Source of the DNA: Cryptomeria japonica
Taxonomy: Eukaryota; Streptophyta; Pinopsida; Cupressales; Cupressaceae
Assembly: GCF_030272615.1 (NCBI RefSeq)
Contig: NC_081406.1
Coordinates: 145,554,091-145,618,090, forward strand
Direction: 5' to 3'
Length of the DNA: 64,000 nt
Shown here: piece by piece, positions 20,365-32,923 of the stretch
How positions within the stretch are numbered: position 1 is the stretch's first letter
Layout of the letters: every line of letters begins with the position of its first letter
The notes under the pieces: model-generated
Seen by the model: the letters and a program-made list of their open reading frames with translations, nothing else
Told to the model about the DNA's origin: nothing
Databases searched by the model: none
Translations under genes and position numbers: made by a program

Positions 20365-22088
20365 TTGAGGCCAGGCGGCTCCGAGTGAGGGAGTTCATCA
20401 TAGCAGTAGAGGGCTCCCTATGTATCAGTATTATACCATTTTTGTATGATGATGTAGACACCTACGAGTGATTGTAGCCATATGATTTTGACATCATTGT
20501 ATCATGACACTTATGATTATATATATGAGATGATTCATCTTTGCGGTAGCTATATGCATGTGTACCTATGTGATGTATGTTTCTATGTGATGCTTATGAT
20601 ATGGATGCAAATATGTATATGATGCAATGCAATATATTTATTTGTTCTTTTATGTTTTATATGTGTATGCATGATGTAAATGTGAATGTATGTAATGTAG
20701 ATGAATATGATAATGCAAATGTAAATTGTGCTAATAGGTGTTGTGTGCAGGATGTGATGCAGATGTGATATCTATATGTATGTATGAAATGCTTATATGT
20801 GGTAATGCAGGTGCAACTACATGAAATGCAAATGTTTTTGGTGTGTCATTATACTCAGTCATGTGATAGCAGGCTATGCAGACTCGAGAAGGACGATGGA
20901 AGTCAATCAAGAAAGGGGGATGAAAGATAGAAGATATGAAAATGAAAGAGCTTCTTGTGCTTTATCATCATTGAGCTTTATTATGGCAAAATAGGTTATG
21001 ACAATCAAGGCATATGTTCGACCCAGAAAGTCATTGTACCCGTTTGCATGGAGATAAGATAGTTGCAAACAAGGAATGCCCTAGTTCACACTAGACTCTC
21101 AGTGTCCTCATATCCATGGACAAGTCATAGCATTACTAAAAGACAATCCACAGACAACAAATACAAATAGGTGACGATACCCCATCCTTGTCTTTCTAGT
21201 CAAAGACATCCTGGAGATAGAATCTCTAGTCAGAGACATCCTGGAAAAGCTAAAAGACATGTCACCAAAAGATAAAATCAAAAGAAAACCAAGACTCGAC
21301 ACCAACATCCACTGTAGTCCTCAAATTTAGTGTCTCTTGTTACTTGTATAAGTCTTATTTGATTGTGGTCACAATGTTTATTTTCACAGAAAGGATAGAT
21401 AGCACTGAACCATATGTTGTCTGAGTCTGTTGAAAGATTTGATTTGTTGAAGCCCATTGTTGCTGCTGTGTCTCATCTGAAACTGACTGAATCCATGAAA
21501 CTAATACTTTATTGTGGAGAAGATGAAACTTTATTGCCGATTGTGCGCAGATAGATTGAAGGAAGCTGCAAGAAACTGTACTCCTCAAAACATGTGATGT
21601 TCTCAGTTCCACACCCATCACTAGACGTAGGATTTGCCTTAGCCACATATAGGATCTGATTTATTATGGATGGAAAGGGAGGTGAAAAGGGAGGTTTATT
21701 ATGAATGGCTAACCAATATTGAGTAGATCAATAAAAGGCCATGATGGGAATGGGTAAGTTTATTATGAACGAATAGGTTGTGAGTATGTGCAAAGTGAAA
21801 GGATGAAAGTGAATCCTGAAGGAGGGAGGAGCAATGTCTCTACGCATGGCGCTGGTGACCCAATTTTCACCATGGTACTTGCTTAGGGCGCCACCGAAGT
21901 GGTTTTCACCGTTGGACGAAATTATTTCTCTTTACTTTTTTCGATTTTTCAATGTTTTTTTTTTGTGTCACAAGGCGCCTGTTTGTCAGGTTTTCACCAA
22001 GTAACGATTTTTTTGTTTTATAATTTTTTTTGTATTTTTGAAATTTTTGAATTTTTTTGTATTTTTTGAATTAGGATACTCTGAAGAG
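20365..22088. other. Element E spacer between the PMD gene end and the integrase end
   Basis: Non-coding on both strands by inspection. The part 20460-20870 is low-complexity and rich in ATG-containing words (atgtatg, gatgcaaatatg); 21840-22060 is T-rich. A similar ATG-rich zone follows the PMD gene in element F (62160-63330). The two genes converge here, so transcription terminators of both strands could lie in this stretch; none was identified. Confidence 0.5.
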
Positions 22089-23480
22089 CTATGTGTAAAA
22101 CTTGCGAAGGTGCATGCTATTGATAGGATCCTCCAAAGGTTCACCTTTTGTAGTTGAGAGCTGATATGCCCCAGATCCATATGCTGCTGTAATGATGTAA
22201 GGACCAAGCCAATTTGGTTCGAACTTGCCCTTCTTCTCTCTATCTTGCTGATTTTTGGGATTTTCTCTGAGAACTAAGTCCCCTACCTCAAATGTGCGAG
22301 GCTTGACTTTGTGATTGTAGCTACGACTCATTCGTTGTTGATAAGCCTTGAGATGATTAAAAGCAGTTTGTCTTCGTTCATCCAATAGTTCAAGTTCTTG
22401 TAAGCGAGAGACCCTATAGTCTTCATCACTAATGATGTTTTGCAAAGAGACTCATAAAGAGGATAGCTCGACCTCAATAGGCAAGATGGCTTCAGCATTG
22501 TAGACAAGTGAATAGGGTGTCACTCCTGTAGGTGTGCGGACACTTGTGCGGTAGGCCCAAAGTGCAGGATTAAGTTGGATATGCCAATTACGGCCAGCGT
22601 CGTCGACTGTCTTTTTTAAGATTTTAAGGATTGTTTTATTAGACGCCTCATCTTGATCGTTACCTTGGGGGTAATATGGTGTGGAGAAATGATGGGAAAT
22701 ATGGAAGCGATCATAGAGTTCACGAACATCCTGATTTTTGAAGGGATGCCCGTTATCGGTGATAATAGAAACAGGAATACCGTATCGACAAATGATATAG
22801 TTGAGAATGAACATAGCAATCTATTTTCCTGTGACTTGCACGAGAGGCACAACTTCGATCCATTTTGTGAAATACTCTGTGGTAGTGATAATGAATTTAT
22901 GACCATTGGAAGAAGGAGGGTGAATCTTGCCTATGAGATCGAGTCCCCACTGACAAAAGGGCCAAGGAGTCGCAATTGGTTGAAGTTCTTATGCTGGCGC
23001 ATGGATGAGGTCTCCATGAAGTTGACATTTCTTACATTTCTTGACAAACTGATATGAGTCTTTTTCCATATTGGGCCAATAATATCCAGTCCTGATGAGT
23101 TTCTTGGCTAAGGTAGGACCACTAGAACGTGGACCACATATCCCTTCATGTACTTCATGTAACGCAATCTGAGCTTCGTCTCTTTCCAAACATTTAATAA
23201 GAGTGCCATCTAGACCTCGACGGTATAGGACATCGACTAAAATGACGTATCCAGAAGATTGGCGAATGAAAGTGCGACATTGGTTATTGGATAGATCAGG
23301 AGGTAGGGTATTGTCACAAAGGTATGTGAAAATGGAACCATATAACTGCGACTCGGGACCGACAACACATATCATCGCAGTAGGAGTGATTTCATACGAA
23401 GGAACCAAAAGGTTATCCACCAAGAACTCATAGTGGGTCTCATTCAGAGGTAGATCGATCAGTGAAGCAATTGTAGCCAA
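22089..23480 (-). pseudogene. Element E integrase, decayed
   Basis: The zinc-binding HHCC region lies in 22989-23480: HEVHEGICGPRSSG, then YYWPNMEKD, and CKKCQLHGD closes the finger. The catalytic core is at 22452-22814, with IITDNGHPFKNQDV (second Asp) and QDEASNKTILKILKK (Glu), and LWAYRTSVRTPTG. The first catalytic Asp region (about 22815-22985) is broken by stops. The C-terminal part (22089-22445) has the GPY/F module, EPNWLGPYII then GSGAYQL, and ends HLRKFYT. Stops separate the three pieces. It is the last domain of pol and inserts element cDNA into chromosomal DNA. Confidence 0.88.
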
Positions 23481-23513
23481 GGCATCTGCAGCTCGATTCT
23501 GCTCTCTTGGTAT

Positions 23514-24487
23514 CTACTCAAAGTCTATTTTTGTGAAATGTTGTTTCAGGTTATCCACCATTCTTTTGTAAGGCATTAATTTCTCATCCTTTGTTTGGTA
23601 ATCATTAGTTGCTTGATGGATTATAAGTTGAGAGTCCCCCAAAACATGAAGTTCCTGGATCTTCCACTGAACTGCAATCCGTAATCCTGTTGTTAATGCC
23701 TCATATTCCGCTATGTTATTAGTGCAAGGAAATGATAAGCGGTATGATTTTGGTATAGAATCCCCTTGAGGAGTTATAAAGAGGATGCCAGCTCCTGCCC
23801 CAAGCTGTGTGTATGAGCCATCAAAGTATAATTGCCATGGTTTTGCATGTGACACTGTTAAAATGGATTCATCTAGAAATTCTGAAATTAGAGGAACATC
23901 ATCTATTATGGGAGCATCTGCTAATTGATCTGTGATGGCTTGTCCTTTTATTGCTTTTCTGTCCACATACTCGATGTTGAATTCACTCAGGATCATTACC
24001 CATTTAGCTAGTCACCCAGTAAGCATTGCTTTATCGAGAAGGTATTTCAATGGATCTATCCTTGCAACCAACTTAGTCTTATGAGTTAGCATGTAATGTC
24101 ATAATTTCTATGAAGCAAAGACCATGGTGAGACATGCATGCTCGATTGGTGTGTAATTTAGCTGATATCTCACCAATGTGCGACTGATATAGTATACTGC
24201 CTTTTCTTTGCCCTCAACAACTTGTTGTGCTAAGAGTGCCCCAGTGCTGTTGAAGTAGCTGATATGTATAGTAATAAAGGCTGATTTGGAATTGGTGGCA
24301 TCAAAACTGGCGGATTCAGAAGATAATCTTTGAGTATCTAGAAATCCTGTTGACAGTTATCATCCCATTTGAATTTGATGTTTTTATGTAACAAGTGTTG
24401 AAAGGGATTGCATTTATCTGTGAGTTGTGCTATGAATCTTTGTATGGACTGGAGTCTCCCTTGTAAAGATCGAAGCTGACTGATGTT
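23514..24487 (-). pseudogene. Element E RNase H followed by second archaeal-type RNase H
   Basis: The first RNase H (about 24010-24487) is broken by several stops but shows SLQGRLQSIQRFIAQLTDKC and the FKWDD region. The second, open at 23514-23996, has WQLYFDGSYTQLGAGAGI (first Asp), NNIAEYEALTTGL (Glu) and LHVLGDSQLIIHQ (Asp). This is the archaeal-type RNase H found in Tat-lineage Ty3 elements next to the original retroviral-type domain. It removes RNA during reverse transcription; the reason for two copies is debated. Confidence 0.85.
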
Positions 24488-25621
24488 TCATGGTGGTTGC
24501 ATCTCTAGGATGGCTTTGAATTTTGCTGGATCGACTTCGATTCCTCTTTTTGATACAATGAATCCTAGGAGCTTCCCAGAGGTTACTCCAAAGACACATA
24601 TCTTGGGGTTTAATCTTACTTTGTATTTTTCCAACTGATCAAAGACGACTGAAAGTACGTCCAAATGTGTATCTCTATCTACTGATTTGCCCAAGAGGTC
24701 ATCCACATAATCTTCCACAGTAACATGCATGAGATCATGAAAGATAGTAGTCATGGCTCTTTGATATGTAGTGCCTGCATTTTTTGGCCCAAAGGGCATG
24801 ACATTCCAACAAAAGGTTCCCCAAGGACAAGTAAATGCCATTTTGTGTTGATCCTTAGATGCAATCTTTATTTGATTATAACCAAAGAATCCATCCATCA
24901 AAGATAACATTGCATGACCTACTATGAGATCAACAATCAAGTCAATATTTGGTAATGGAAAATCATCCTTAGGACAAGCTTTGTTGATGTCTCTAAAATC
25001 TGTACATATTCTGATACTACGATCTGGTTTACTGACAGGCACTAAGTTGGAGATCCATTCAGGATAATCAATTGGGCGTATGAATCCAACATCCAATAAT
25101 TTCTCAAGTTCTACTTTGACTAGTAATGCCACTTGTGGATGCATCTTTCTTAATTTCCGTTTCACTGGTTTTGCCCCCGGTTTAACTGTCAAATGATGCA
25201 TTACCAAATCTGGATCCAATCCAGTCATATCAGCATATGACCATGCAAAGTTGATTTGTTGTTCTTTGAAGAAACTTATGAATTTTGACCTTTCTGACTC
25301 CGTCAAAGATTGGGCTAGGAATATGTTGTGTGGAACTTCTTCTGTACCAATGTTTGTTTTGATAGTCTCCTCTACCAACATGGATGACTTTTCCTCATAT
25401 GATGCTGGGAGAATGTCAAGCCTTCCATCTTCGGGTGCCTCAGAGAGGTTTTTGCCCTCAGATACATCCTTTCTTTTTACTTTTTTGGGGTCAGAAAATG
25501 CCACAGTGTGGTTTTCACCATGAGACCCTTGGTTTGTTTTTATTTTTATCTTTTTGCGACTAGAAGGCCCAACACCCTCACCAAAATATGCCACACTATT
25601 GAGTTCTATAGTGTATCCCAC
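24488..25621 (-). pseudogene. Element E reverse transcriptase
   Basis: A 377-codon open segment. After a Lys-rich start it has the RT blocks VKRKLRKMHPQVALLVK, GFIRPIDYPEWISNLVPVSK, RICTDFRDINKACPKDDFPL, SLMDGFFGYNQI, MPFGPKNAGTTYQRAM and the active site VEDYVDDLLGKS, then GKLLGFIVSKRGIEVDP. This is a clear Ty3/gypsy RT. The YVDD catalytic pair and the first Asp (in SLMDGF) are intact. Confidence 0.93.
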
Positions 25622-25699
25622 TTTATGGTCCCCAGGGGGAAGATCATCTCGTATGCCAAGATAGTCAATAAAAGCTTCATCGTTTTGGAATGTGTCAAA

Positions 25700-26484
25700 C
25701 TATGCAAGTCCTTCATGATCCCAGTCAATAAGTTGGTGATGAATGAGGAGAAGGCCTTTGATGTCTTCGAAGTTAGCAGGGCTAAGAGTGAAGATGCAGT
25801 TATATTTAGGTATGTCGAGGTAGTTATCGAGGTCATCGTTGGCACTCTCCTCATCAGTCTCGATCGTGAATGAATCCAAATTATCATCACTAGTAGCACA
25901 TTCCGGGACAGGTGTTCTCATTCTATGTGATTTCGACCTAGAACCTAGAGACAAGGACTATGTGGAATCCTCAGGGGTTGTTTCTTGACCAACTTTGAAT
26001 TTTTCATAAAATTCTTCTTCTTCTATGGGTTCATCTGGCTCTCTGAATGTCTCGGTGAGCTCGTAGTCACTGGAGGATTTGTCTGAACCCCATTCCCATT
26101 CGTTGGAGTCTGTGGAATAACGATTCTCTTGTTGAATTTTGGCATCTTTGATTTGTAATGCTTCTTCTTTCTTTTGAGTCACGAAACCAAGTCCCTTTGA
26201 GCATTCCTTTTTGAATGTCAATTCAGGTTGTAAAGGTTCAATGATGCCTTCCTTTCTTAACCCAAGAGGACTTTTGCCATCATACCCAAATTTTTGTAGA
26301 ATCTTGAACCCTTTGCCATACTTCTCACATGGTATATTGATGTGATCTTGTGTATCATCTTCAAGGTCTTTGCAAAGAATTTTGTATAAGTCTTCCTCTT
26401 CCAGTTCACCCCATCTTTGAAAGATAGTAGGGTCCCATTTGAGTATAATGATAGATACCTACTTATTAGGATGTGGTCTTCCAT
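25700..26484 (-). pseudogene. Element E segment between protease and RT, unassigned
   Basis: Three short open pieces (26484-26257, 26221-25958, 25954-25700), acidic and Ser/Glu-rich, e.g. DSNEWEWGSDKSSSDYELTE and NDDLDNYLDIPKYN. They lie in the Gag-Pol path and probably form a linker of the polyprotein. I see no enzyme motif. Confidence 0.6.
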
Positions 26485-26593
26485 ATTCTTTTGGTGAATT
26501 CATGACTTGTTGTAAGTACATGGTCTGATTCAAAGTGTATTCACCCATGCCTTTGTCCTGGAATTTGCCCTTAAGTTCACCTTGTTTTGATGT

Positions 26594-27874
26594 CTAAAGT
26601 TTTAATGACTCAGGATCAATGTATGCAGAAGAAGGAACAGCTTCGCGATTACTGGGAATGATGGTCTCAGTTTTTGGTCTCAAGTTATTGCAATATATGA
26701 ATGGATTAGGATCACCATTAACTATTATTTCAACTCCATTGTGAGGAAACTTAATGCATTGGTGATATGTAGACGGGATTGCCCTCATTTCATGAATCCA
26801 AGGACGTCCTATTAAAATGTTGTATGTGAGATCAAGATCAAGTACTTGACAAACCACATCCTTTGTAACTAGCCCAACTCTGAGAGGTAAGGTGACTGTA
26901 CCCTTGGATGAACTCTCTTCATCATCATATGCTTTGATAGTAATTTTGTTTGTAGAATTCACAGCTTTGTCAGAATATCCCAATTGTTTAATAGTGCTCA
27001 ATGTACAAATGTTTAGACCTGCTCCTCCATCTATCAGGACTCGTTTGATTCTATGTTTGTGTATGAAGGCTTCAATGTGTAATGGTGCATTATGTGGCTG
27101 ACTTACAGAGGCGTCATCAGCTTCTGTGAATGTAAGGGAGTGTGGAATGGAAAGGTATCCCACCATGGCTTGAAACTGGTCCACGTTCAGATTAGTAGGA
27201 ACATCAGTTTCTCTCAAGATTTTGTTAAGAATGGATTTATGTGCGGGGGATATGTGCAAGAGTTCAAGTATGGAGATGAGCACGAGTGTCTTCCCTGACT
27301 GTTCTACAAGGTCATACTCAGGTTTGGTTGATGAGGAAGCGGTGTTTTTAGCTGGAGCACCTTGCAAAGTGAATTTACCTTGGCAGGTTGTAACATGACA
27401 TTTAGAGGTAGGTTCAGAAGAAGATCCAACTCCTTTCAGAATGATCTTGGGTCTCTGGGTAGAATTCTCAGGGGTTTTGTCCTCGATGATAATGGTAGAG
27501 ACATAATTGTCCATCGAGATGTGATTGATGGTTGAATCATAGTTATAAGATTCTGTGGTATAGTTGGTTTGGTCATCTGTGGCTACAGCTTTTCCCTTGT
27601 CATGCTTTGGGAATGGTTCCTTAAACATTTCATGTTCTTGATTGGATGAGTGTCCTTCAATCTCAATGTCAACTCTATCAATGAGATCTTGTATGATGTT
27701 CTTTAGTCGATGACAACTTCCTATCTTATGACCCTTGCTCTTATGAAATTCACAATATTCATCATCATTCCACCAATTTGGTTTAACCTTTGGTTCATAT
27801 GGAGGAAAATCTGGAATAGTGATTACCTTGTTTGCCACTAGCTTTTTGAAAACTGACTCAAGTGGTTCTCCCAA
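26594..27874 (-). pseudogene. Element E nucleocapsid-like finger and aspartic protease
   Basis: A 426-codon open segment. Near its start EYCEFHKSKGHKIGSCHRLK is the Tat-type CCHC-like finger (C-x2-H-x4-H-x4-C). The protease sits near residues 270-370: IKRVLIDGGAGLNICTLSTI, with DGG in place of the usual DTG/DSG as is common in this lineage, then YNILIGRPWIHEMRAIPSTY. It processes the polyprotein. It continues the Gag frame from the right. Confidence 0.87.
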
Positions 27875-28045
27875 TGGAGTGTACTTCCTTCATGATTTAG
27901 AATTTGTTTGAGTATTCACCTGATTTGATCCCGAAAAAATGAATTTGGGTCGCACTATATTGGCATCGACAACACCATCATTGACTGTGTTCTTGTTTTT
28001 ATTCCAAAATCTTGGCTTGTCTTTTCCTTGAAAGTCATCTTTGTT

Positions 28046-29587
28046 TTAGTTGAATATCTTAATGACTCCTTGTTCAATTAGGACCTTCTCTATTGCTAAG
28101 CCTTTTTCAATGACGTCCTTGAAGGTGGACAAACAAGCTTTCCTTAAGTCATAACCAATCTCTTTGTTAACATTTTGGGTGAACATTTCTACCATTTGTT
28201 TTTGTGGAATTTCACAAGAGCATCTGTTGGCTAGATTCCTCCATCTTTGTAAAAATGATGCAAAAGACTCTCCCTCTTTTTGCTTGGTGTTGCACAAAGT
28301 AGTGACTCATATGTTTGTCTCTATATTTTAGGAGAAATGTTGAATAAATGCCTCTGCTAAGTCACCCCATGACTTAATTCCAGGTGGAAGTTGGGAGAAC
28401 CATTCCATAGCTTGATCGCCTAGGCTCTGTGGGAATAATCTCATCAAATATGTCTCTTCTGTTGCTATCTCAATGCAAGCTATGAAAAACTATCTTATGT
28501 GTGCCTTAGGATCCCCTTTTCCTCTATACTTATCAAATTTAGGCATCACAAAGTGTGTAGGAAAAGGAGGCATTGGAATGCTCTTGTCAAATGGATAAGG
28601 ACATATGTCTCTCATTGTGTATGTTGGCTTCGGTGTATTTATGTCCTCCATTTTCTTTTGTAAGTCCCTGATTTGTCGCTCCAAATTGCTCTTAGGTGGA
28701 GATCGACTTCTTGGACCATACCCCATGCTTGAGGCACCAATTGGAGGAGAAGCATGTTGCATATATGGATGATATTGATCATACACATGCTCATATGGAT
28801 GAGGTCTATAGTGATGCTGCATATATGGACCACTTGGTATAGATTCATGTTGAGGAACGAAATATCTATTTTGTCCATGTATACCATACTCTACAGGCAT
28901 GTAATGTTCTAATGTGTTGCCCCCAAATTTGACACAGGGTTTCCTTGTGTCCAAATTTTGAGCATGCCTTTGAATATCCAATTGCTTTGGTGGTTGATCC
29001 TTAGCATTGATATGTGATTGAGCATATTTCTCTGCATAAGACTTCCATAATGGTCTGCAAAGGTGACTATCATATGCTTGACCATGTGTATGTGGGACCT
29101 TTGGTTTTTGAAACAAAGATGATGGTGATTCAGGCACAAGGTGTGGTCTTCTATTGCCTCCACTATTAGGCTTCCTTTGATCCATGTTGGAGTGAGGTTG
29201 TTGCAAAGGTCGATTTTCCATTATTTGAGACATGTCAAAATCATGAGGTATCTTGGCTCCACTTTGTGCCATCATTTGTAAGAAGTATTGTCTATCCCTC
29301 CTCATTATTTCCTCAACCAATCGATTGAAAAGGGGATCCATAATGGATTCTTCCACATCTGCTGAATGTATTGAAAAGTTGTCCATATCATCATTATGTG
29401 TATCATTGTTGTTTGTAGTGTCCATGTTCTCAACATTTGGAATGTTTTTATAGGCATCCATGTCAGGTAATGTAGTATGATCAGAATTGAAAAAGATATC
29501 ATTGTCATACTCATAAGAACTCATGTTTGCGAACTCTTGAGCCTCTTTAGTTTCTCTCCTAGATTTTTGAAGATGGGTTTGAACCAT
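28046..29587 (-). pseudogene. gag: Element E Gag (Ty3 type), broken
   Basis: The start at 29587 (MVQTHLQKSRRETKEAQEFA) opens 365 codons, Met/Pro/His-rich, ending in a conserved PTHFVMPKFDKYRGKGDPKA. After a stop at 28490 the retrotransposon Gag core continues (LMRLFPQSLGDQAMEWFSQL), then FASFLQRWRNLANRCSCEIP in 28046-28297. It forms the particle capsid. The stops look like single substitutions. Confidence 0.85.
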
Positions 29588-31140
29588 GAACTAGGTATTG
29601 ACCGAGATGTGTGAGACTAGATGAAATGGAAAAAGTATGGAAGACCAAGAGTTGGATGGAATGTAAATGAATTTGAGGTGTACTTGCAATGTCCAAAGTT
29701 TAAGACCAAGTATGTATGTAGTAGAGTAGGTGTGACTTCCAAAGAGAGGATAGTTTCTCTTGATGAGGTAAGTTGACCTTGACTCTAAGTAAGACCAAAT
29801 GAGACCCAAAGGTGATAAACCTTGATGAGGGACCACTTAGCAAAATATTGTTGTATGTAGTGTGTTGACAAAGTATGATGAGGACAAGCAAGTGACCTTT
29901 TGACTCAAGTCTAGACAAATGTAAATTTAATGCAAGATGTAAAGCAATGATGGACTTTGTGAGACCCAAAGACAAGTTGAATGCTAGATGAAAAGCTAGA
30001 GAAACAACCTAGGAAGCTCAAGAATTCCGAAACTAATTGCTCTTGTTTGCTGGACTGTAAAATTTTCCCAATTTGTGAAGTTGTTGGTTGTGACCAAATC
30101 TGAATGTTTGACTATTTTTCATGACAAGAGGACACTATGTTGATGAGAACTCAATGTTTGCAAGTGTTTAGACTCAAAATAACTCCAAGGAAAGTGTGTT
30201 GTTTGATGTAAAAATGTTTTGCATACACTTGAAGACACAAAAGACACAATGTTTTGCTATTTGGTCTTGAATGTTTTGAATGTTTAAAATAAGTCAAGCA
30301 CAATTCTTATGGCTGGCCAGGACAATAGTTGTTGATCCCACATGAGGTTTTACCCTTGAGGCTACGCTATTCAGAGCGGATACTTAGATGCTTGACCTCA
30401 CTGGCTCCACCCTCGACACTCACTTCTTGGGTCAGCCAAGCATCAGTCCCCACGAAAACTCCCCATGGAAAACTTTGTATCTCTACTAAGAACCATATGT
30501 GTGTGGGCCGCTACTAGAGGTCCGACCTCCTTCCTCAACAACTAGAAGGATTTTGGCTTCTAAAACAAAAAGGTGCTAGTAAGGGTATCCGCTCATGTGG
30601 CCATACATGCGGCACTTTCAGCTCTGTAAATATAGAAGGCTCCCAACCGGTAGGTGTTACGCCCTACAACTGATCAAATAAATTTGATCAAATGGGTTTA
30701 TGGGGAGACATAGTGTCAGTATGAACTAATCAGTACACGTTATCCATAGTTTTCACCATGAATATAGTTGTTTATAGTGGTTCGGAAGAGGTGGGTTTTC
30801 CTTGCTACTACTTGGGTCATTCTCTTCTCACTATTAGTCCTAATGACCACACGGGAAGACAGACCCTCTAAAGATTAAACAAAAAGAGCCTATTGCTCAA
30901 GACACAAAAGACAATGATTCAATTTTAGTGCACCAATTGAAGTGTTTACTAGTCTATGAAAACAAGAGACACAATAAAAATCCAAAAACCCTTGCCAAGG
31001 ACCTGCAACAAAGATTTATTAGTAGTTTGGATTGTTTGAAATAATCACCCCTTCCTGCAAGCACACAAGTTAGGTAAATTTTAGATCCAAAAGACTTTGT
31101 GAAATATGGGCCTTCAATAATGCATTTTGTTGACCAATTC
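29588..31140 (-). other. Element E 5' leader, inner part
   Basis: About 1.5 kb upstream of Gag without a credible coding frame. A GC-richer block at 30300-30660 (tggctggccaggacaatag and following) stands out. Nothing else is recognised. Confidence 0.5.
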
Positions 31141-31144
31141 AAAG

Positions 31145-32005
31145 ATCTGATTCATCATAAAAAAAGATCATTTGTAAAATTTCAAGAGATTTCCAGAAAT
31201 GTAAGAAAATCCAAAAAATTTGCTAATTTGCTCCAAAAATTAATTTTTTATGAAAAATCATAAAAAATTCATATAAAATGAATAATTGATCCACAAACTC
31301 TGAAATTTTTACTGGAGAGTCTTGATAGTCTTCCAAGCCTGCATAAAAAAATTTCTGCAACAAATCCAAGTAGTTTGTGAGATATGAGTAAAATAATGTA
31401 AAACCCTAATTTTCAAAGATCTGATTTTTGAGGAATGATTTTGTATCAAATTTAAAATCACAAAGAATAGATCCTGTGTATAATTCTGAGAGATTTCAAA
31501 AAATGTAAGAAAATTCAAAAAATTCACTAATTTTCTCTCAAAATTAATTTTTAATGAAAACTCATACAAAATTCATATAAATTGAAAAAGTGATCCAAAA
31601 AATCTGAAATTTTTACTACATATTTCTGATAAATGTCCTAACTTGCACAAAAAATTTGATGCCAAAATTTGAAGCCGTTTGTGAGATCTGATCAAAATAA
31701 GGAAAAACCATAATATTTAAAGATCCAATTTTTAGGGAAATATTTTGCATCAAAATTAAAATCACAAAGAATAGATCCTATGTATAATTATGAGATATTT
31801 CCAAAAATGTAAGAAAATCCAAAAAATTCTCTCATTTTCTCTGAAAATTAATTTTTTATGAAAAATCATACAAAATTCATAGAATATCAAAATGTGCTTC
31901 AAAAATTCTGAATTTTTGATTGAGAGCTCCCGATGCTTTCTTCAACCTGCCAAAAAAATTTGGTGCAAAATTTCCAAGCCGTTTGTGAGATATGATCAAA
32001 TCTCT
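31145..32005 (-). repeat. Element E leader tandem repeats, about 304-bp unit, three copies
   Basis: The word gtaagaaaatccaaaaaatt or a near copy begins at 31201, 31505 and 31809, exactly 304 bp apart. Each unit also has tttatgaaaaatcata or a variant, ctgaaatttttact and gtttgtgagatatga in the same order. The array is A-rich and lies between PBS and Gag. Confidence 0.88.
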
Positions 32006-32127
32006 CCAAGATCTTGATTTTGTGTCCAAAACCCTAGCTGCACAAGATTATTCTCCAAATTGTTTTACAAAACAACAATATAGGGTTAGAAAAATCTGCA
32101 AAAAACACAGATCTAACAAAAATACAT

Positions 32128-32145
32128 GTCCCACCGGGCGTGCCA
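32128..32145 (-). other. Element E primer binding site
   Basis: The minus strand reads TGGCACGCCCGGTGGGA, three bases inside the 5' LTR. It is not the tRNA-iMet type; I could not assign the primer tRNA. Confidence 0.75.
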
Positions 32146-32148
32146 AAA

Positions 32149-32918
32149 TGTATATGGTGAAAATGGATAACAATAATAACGACATTGAAAGGCTAAATGA
32201 ATTCAACCACAAAACCCTAGCCTAACAACAACAAAGATCCACCATAACATATGAAGATTACCTAAGACAATGCAAATCAAATGAAATCACAAAGATTATA
32301 CCATGATATGTCCAATAGGGTTTGGATCTCCATTCTTCCTATCTCCATTGATCTTGCTTGATATATTTGCTCTTAGATTTTATGTGCACAAGAGCTCAAC
32401 AAAGAATGAAATGTGGTTGCAAGTAGGATCGCCTATGTTCAAAAGCGTAGTGTAGTCAAGTAGTCAACGAGGGGTTTGATAATGAAGGAAGCATCTCCTT
32501 ATATAGAAGACACTATATGAAATGGAGGGATAAGATTGAGAGGTGTAAAAGGAGGTCGGCTATGATTAGAGGGTAGGTAAAAGAAATAATAAAATAATGA
32601 AAGGGGTAGGTAGTGTATGAATTAAGAGATGAATGACATGTGTCATGGGTAGAAAAGGTTAATGAATTAATTAATTAAATAAATAAAGATTTATTTAATT
32701 AATAGAAGAAGTGAGATCAATTAAATAAATAAGATATTTATTTAATTTAGAAAAAGGATAATTTAAATAAATAAATGTACTTATTTAAATGAGAAATAAG
32801 GCTAGAAGAGGATAAATGAATTAATTAAATGAATAAAGATTTATTTAATTAATAGAAGAATTAAGTTTAGATAATTAAATATTTATTTAATTAGACTGGA
32901 TAATTTTGGGTGTCTACA
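32149..32918 (-). promoter_or_regulatory. Element E 5' LTR (right)
   Basis: Direct copy of 16731-17503. Next to the PBS, so it holds the gag-pol promoter. It has the same AT dyad cluster at about 32660-32890, slightly rearranged in copy number compared with the left LTR. Confidence 0.93.
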
Positions 32919-32923
32919 ATATG

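Larger units (their letters stand above)
16731..32918 (-). mobile_element. Element E: Ty3/gypsy Tat-type retrotransposon with antisense PMD gene
   Basis: LTRs at 16731-17503 (773 bp) and 32149-32918 (770 bp) start TGTATATGG and end GTGTCTACA. They are flanked by an exact 5-bp target duplication, atatg (16726-16730, 32919-32923). PPT next to the left LTR and PBS next to the right LTR give minus-strand orientation. Domain order is Gag, PR, RT, RNase H, second (archaeal-type) RNase H, IN; the second RNase H is the hallmark of the Tat lineage. A 4.6-kb 3' region (17504-22088) carries an opposite-strand spliced gene. At about 16.2 kb it is within the long range known for Tat/Ogre-like elements. 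The LTRs differ by about 3-4 percent over the first 200 bp by eye. The coding region is broken by many stops. Confidence 0.95.
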
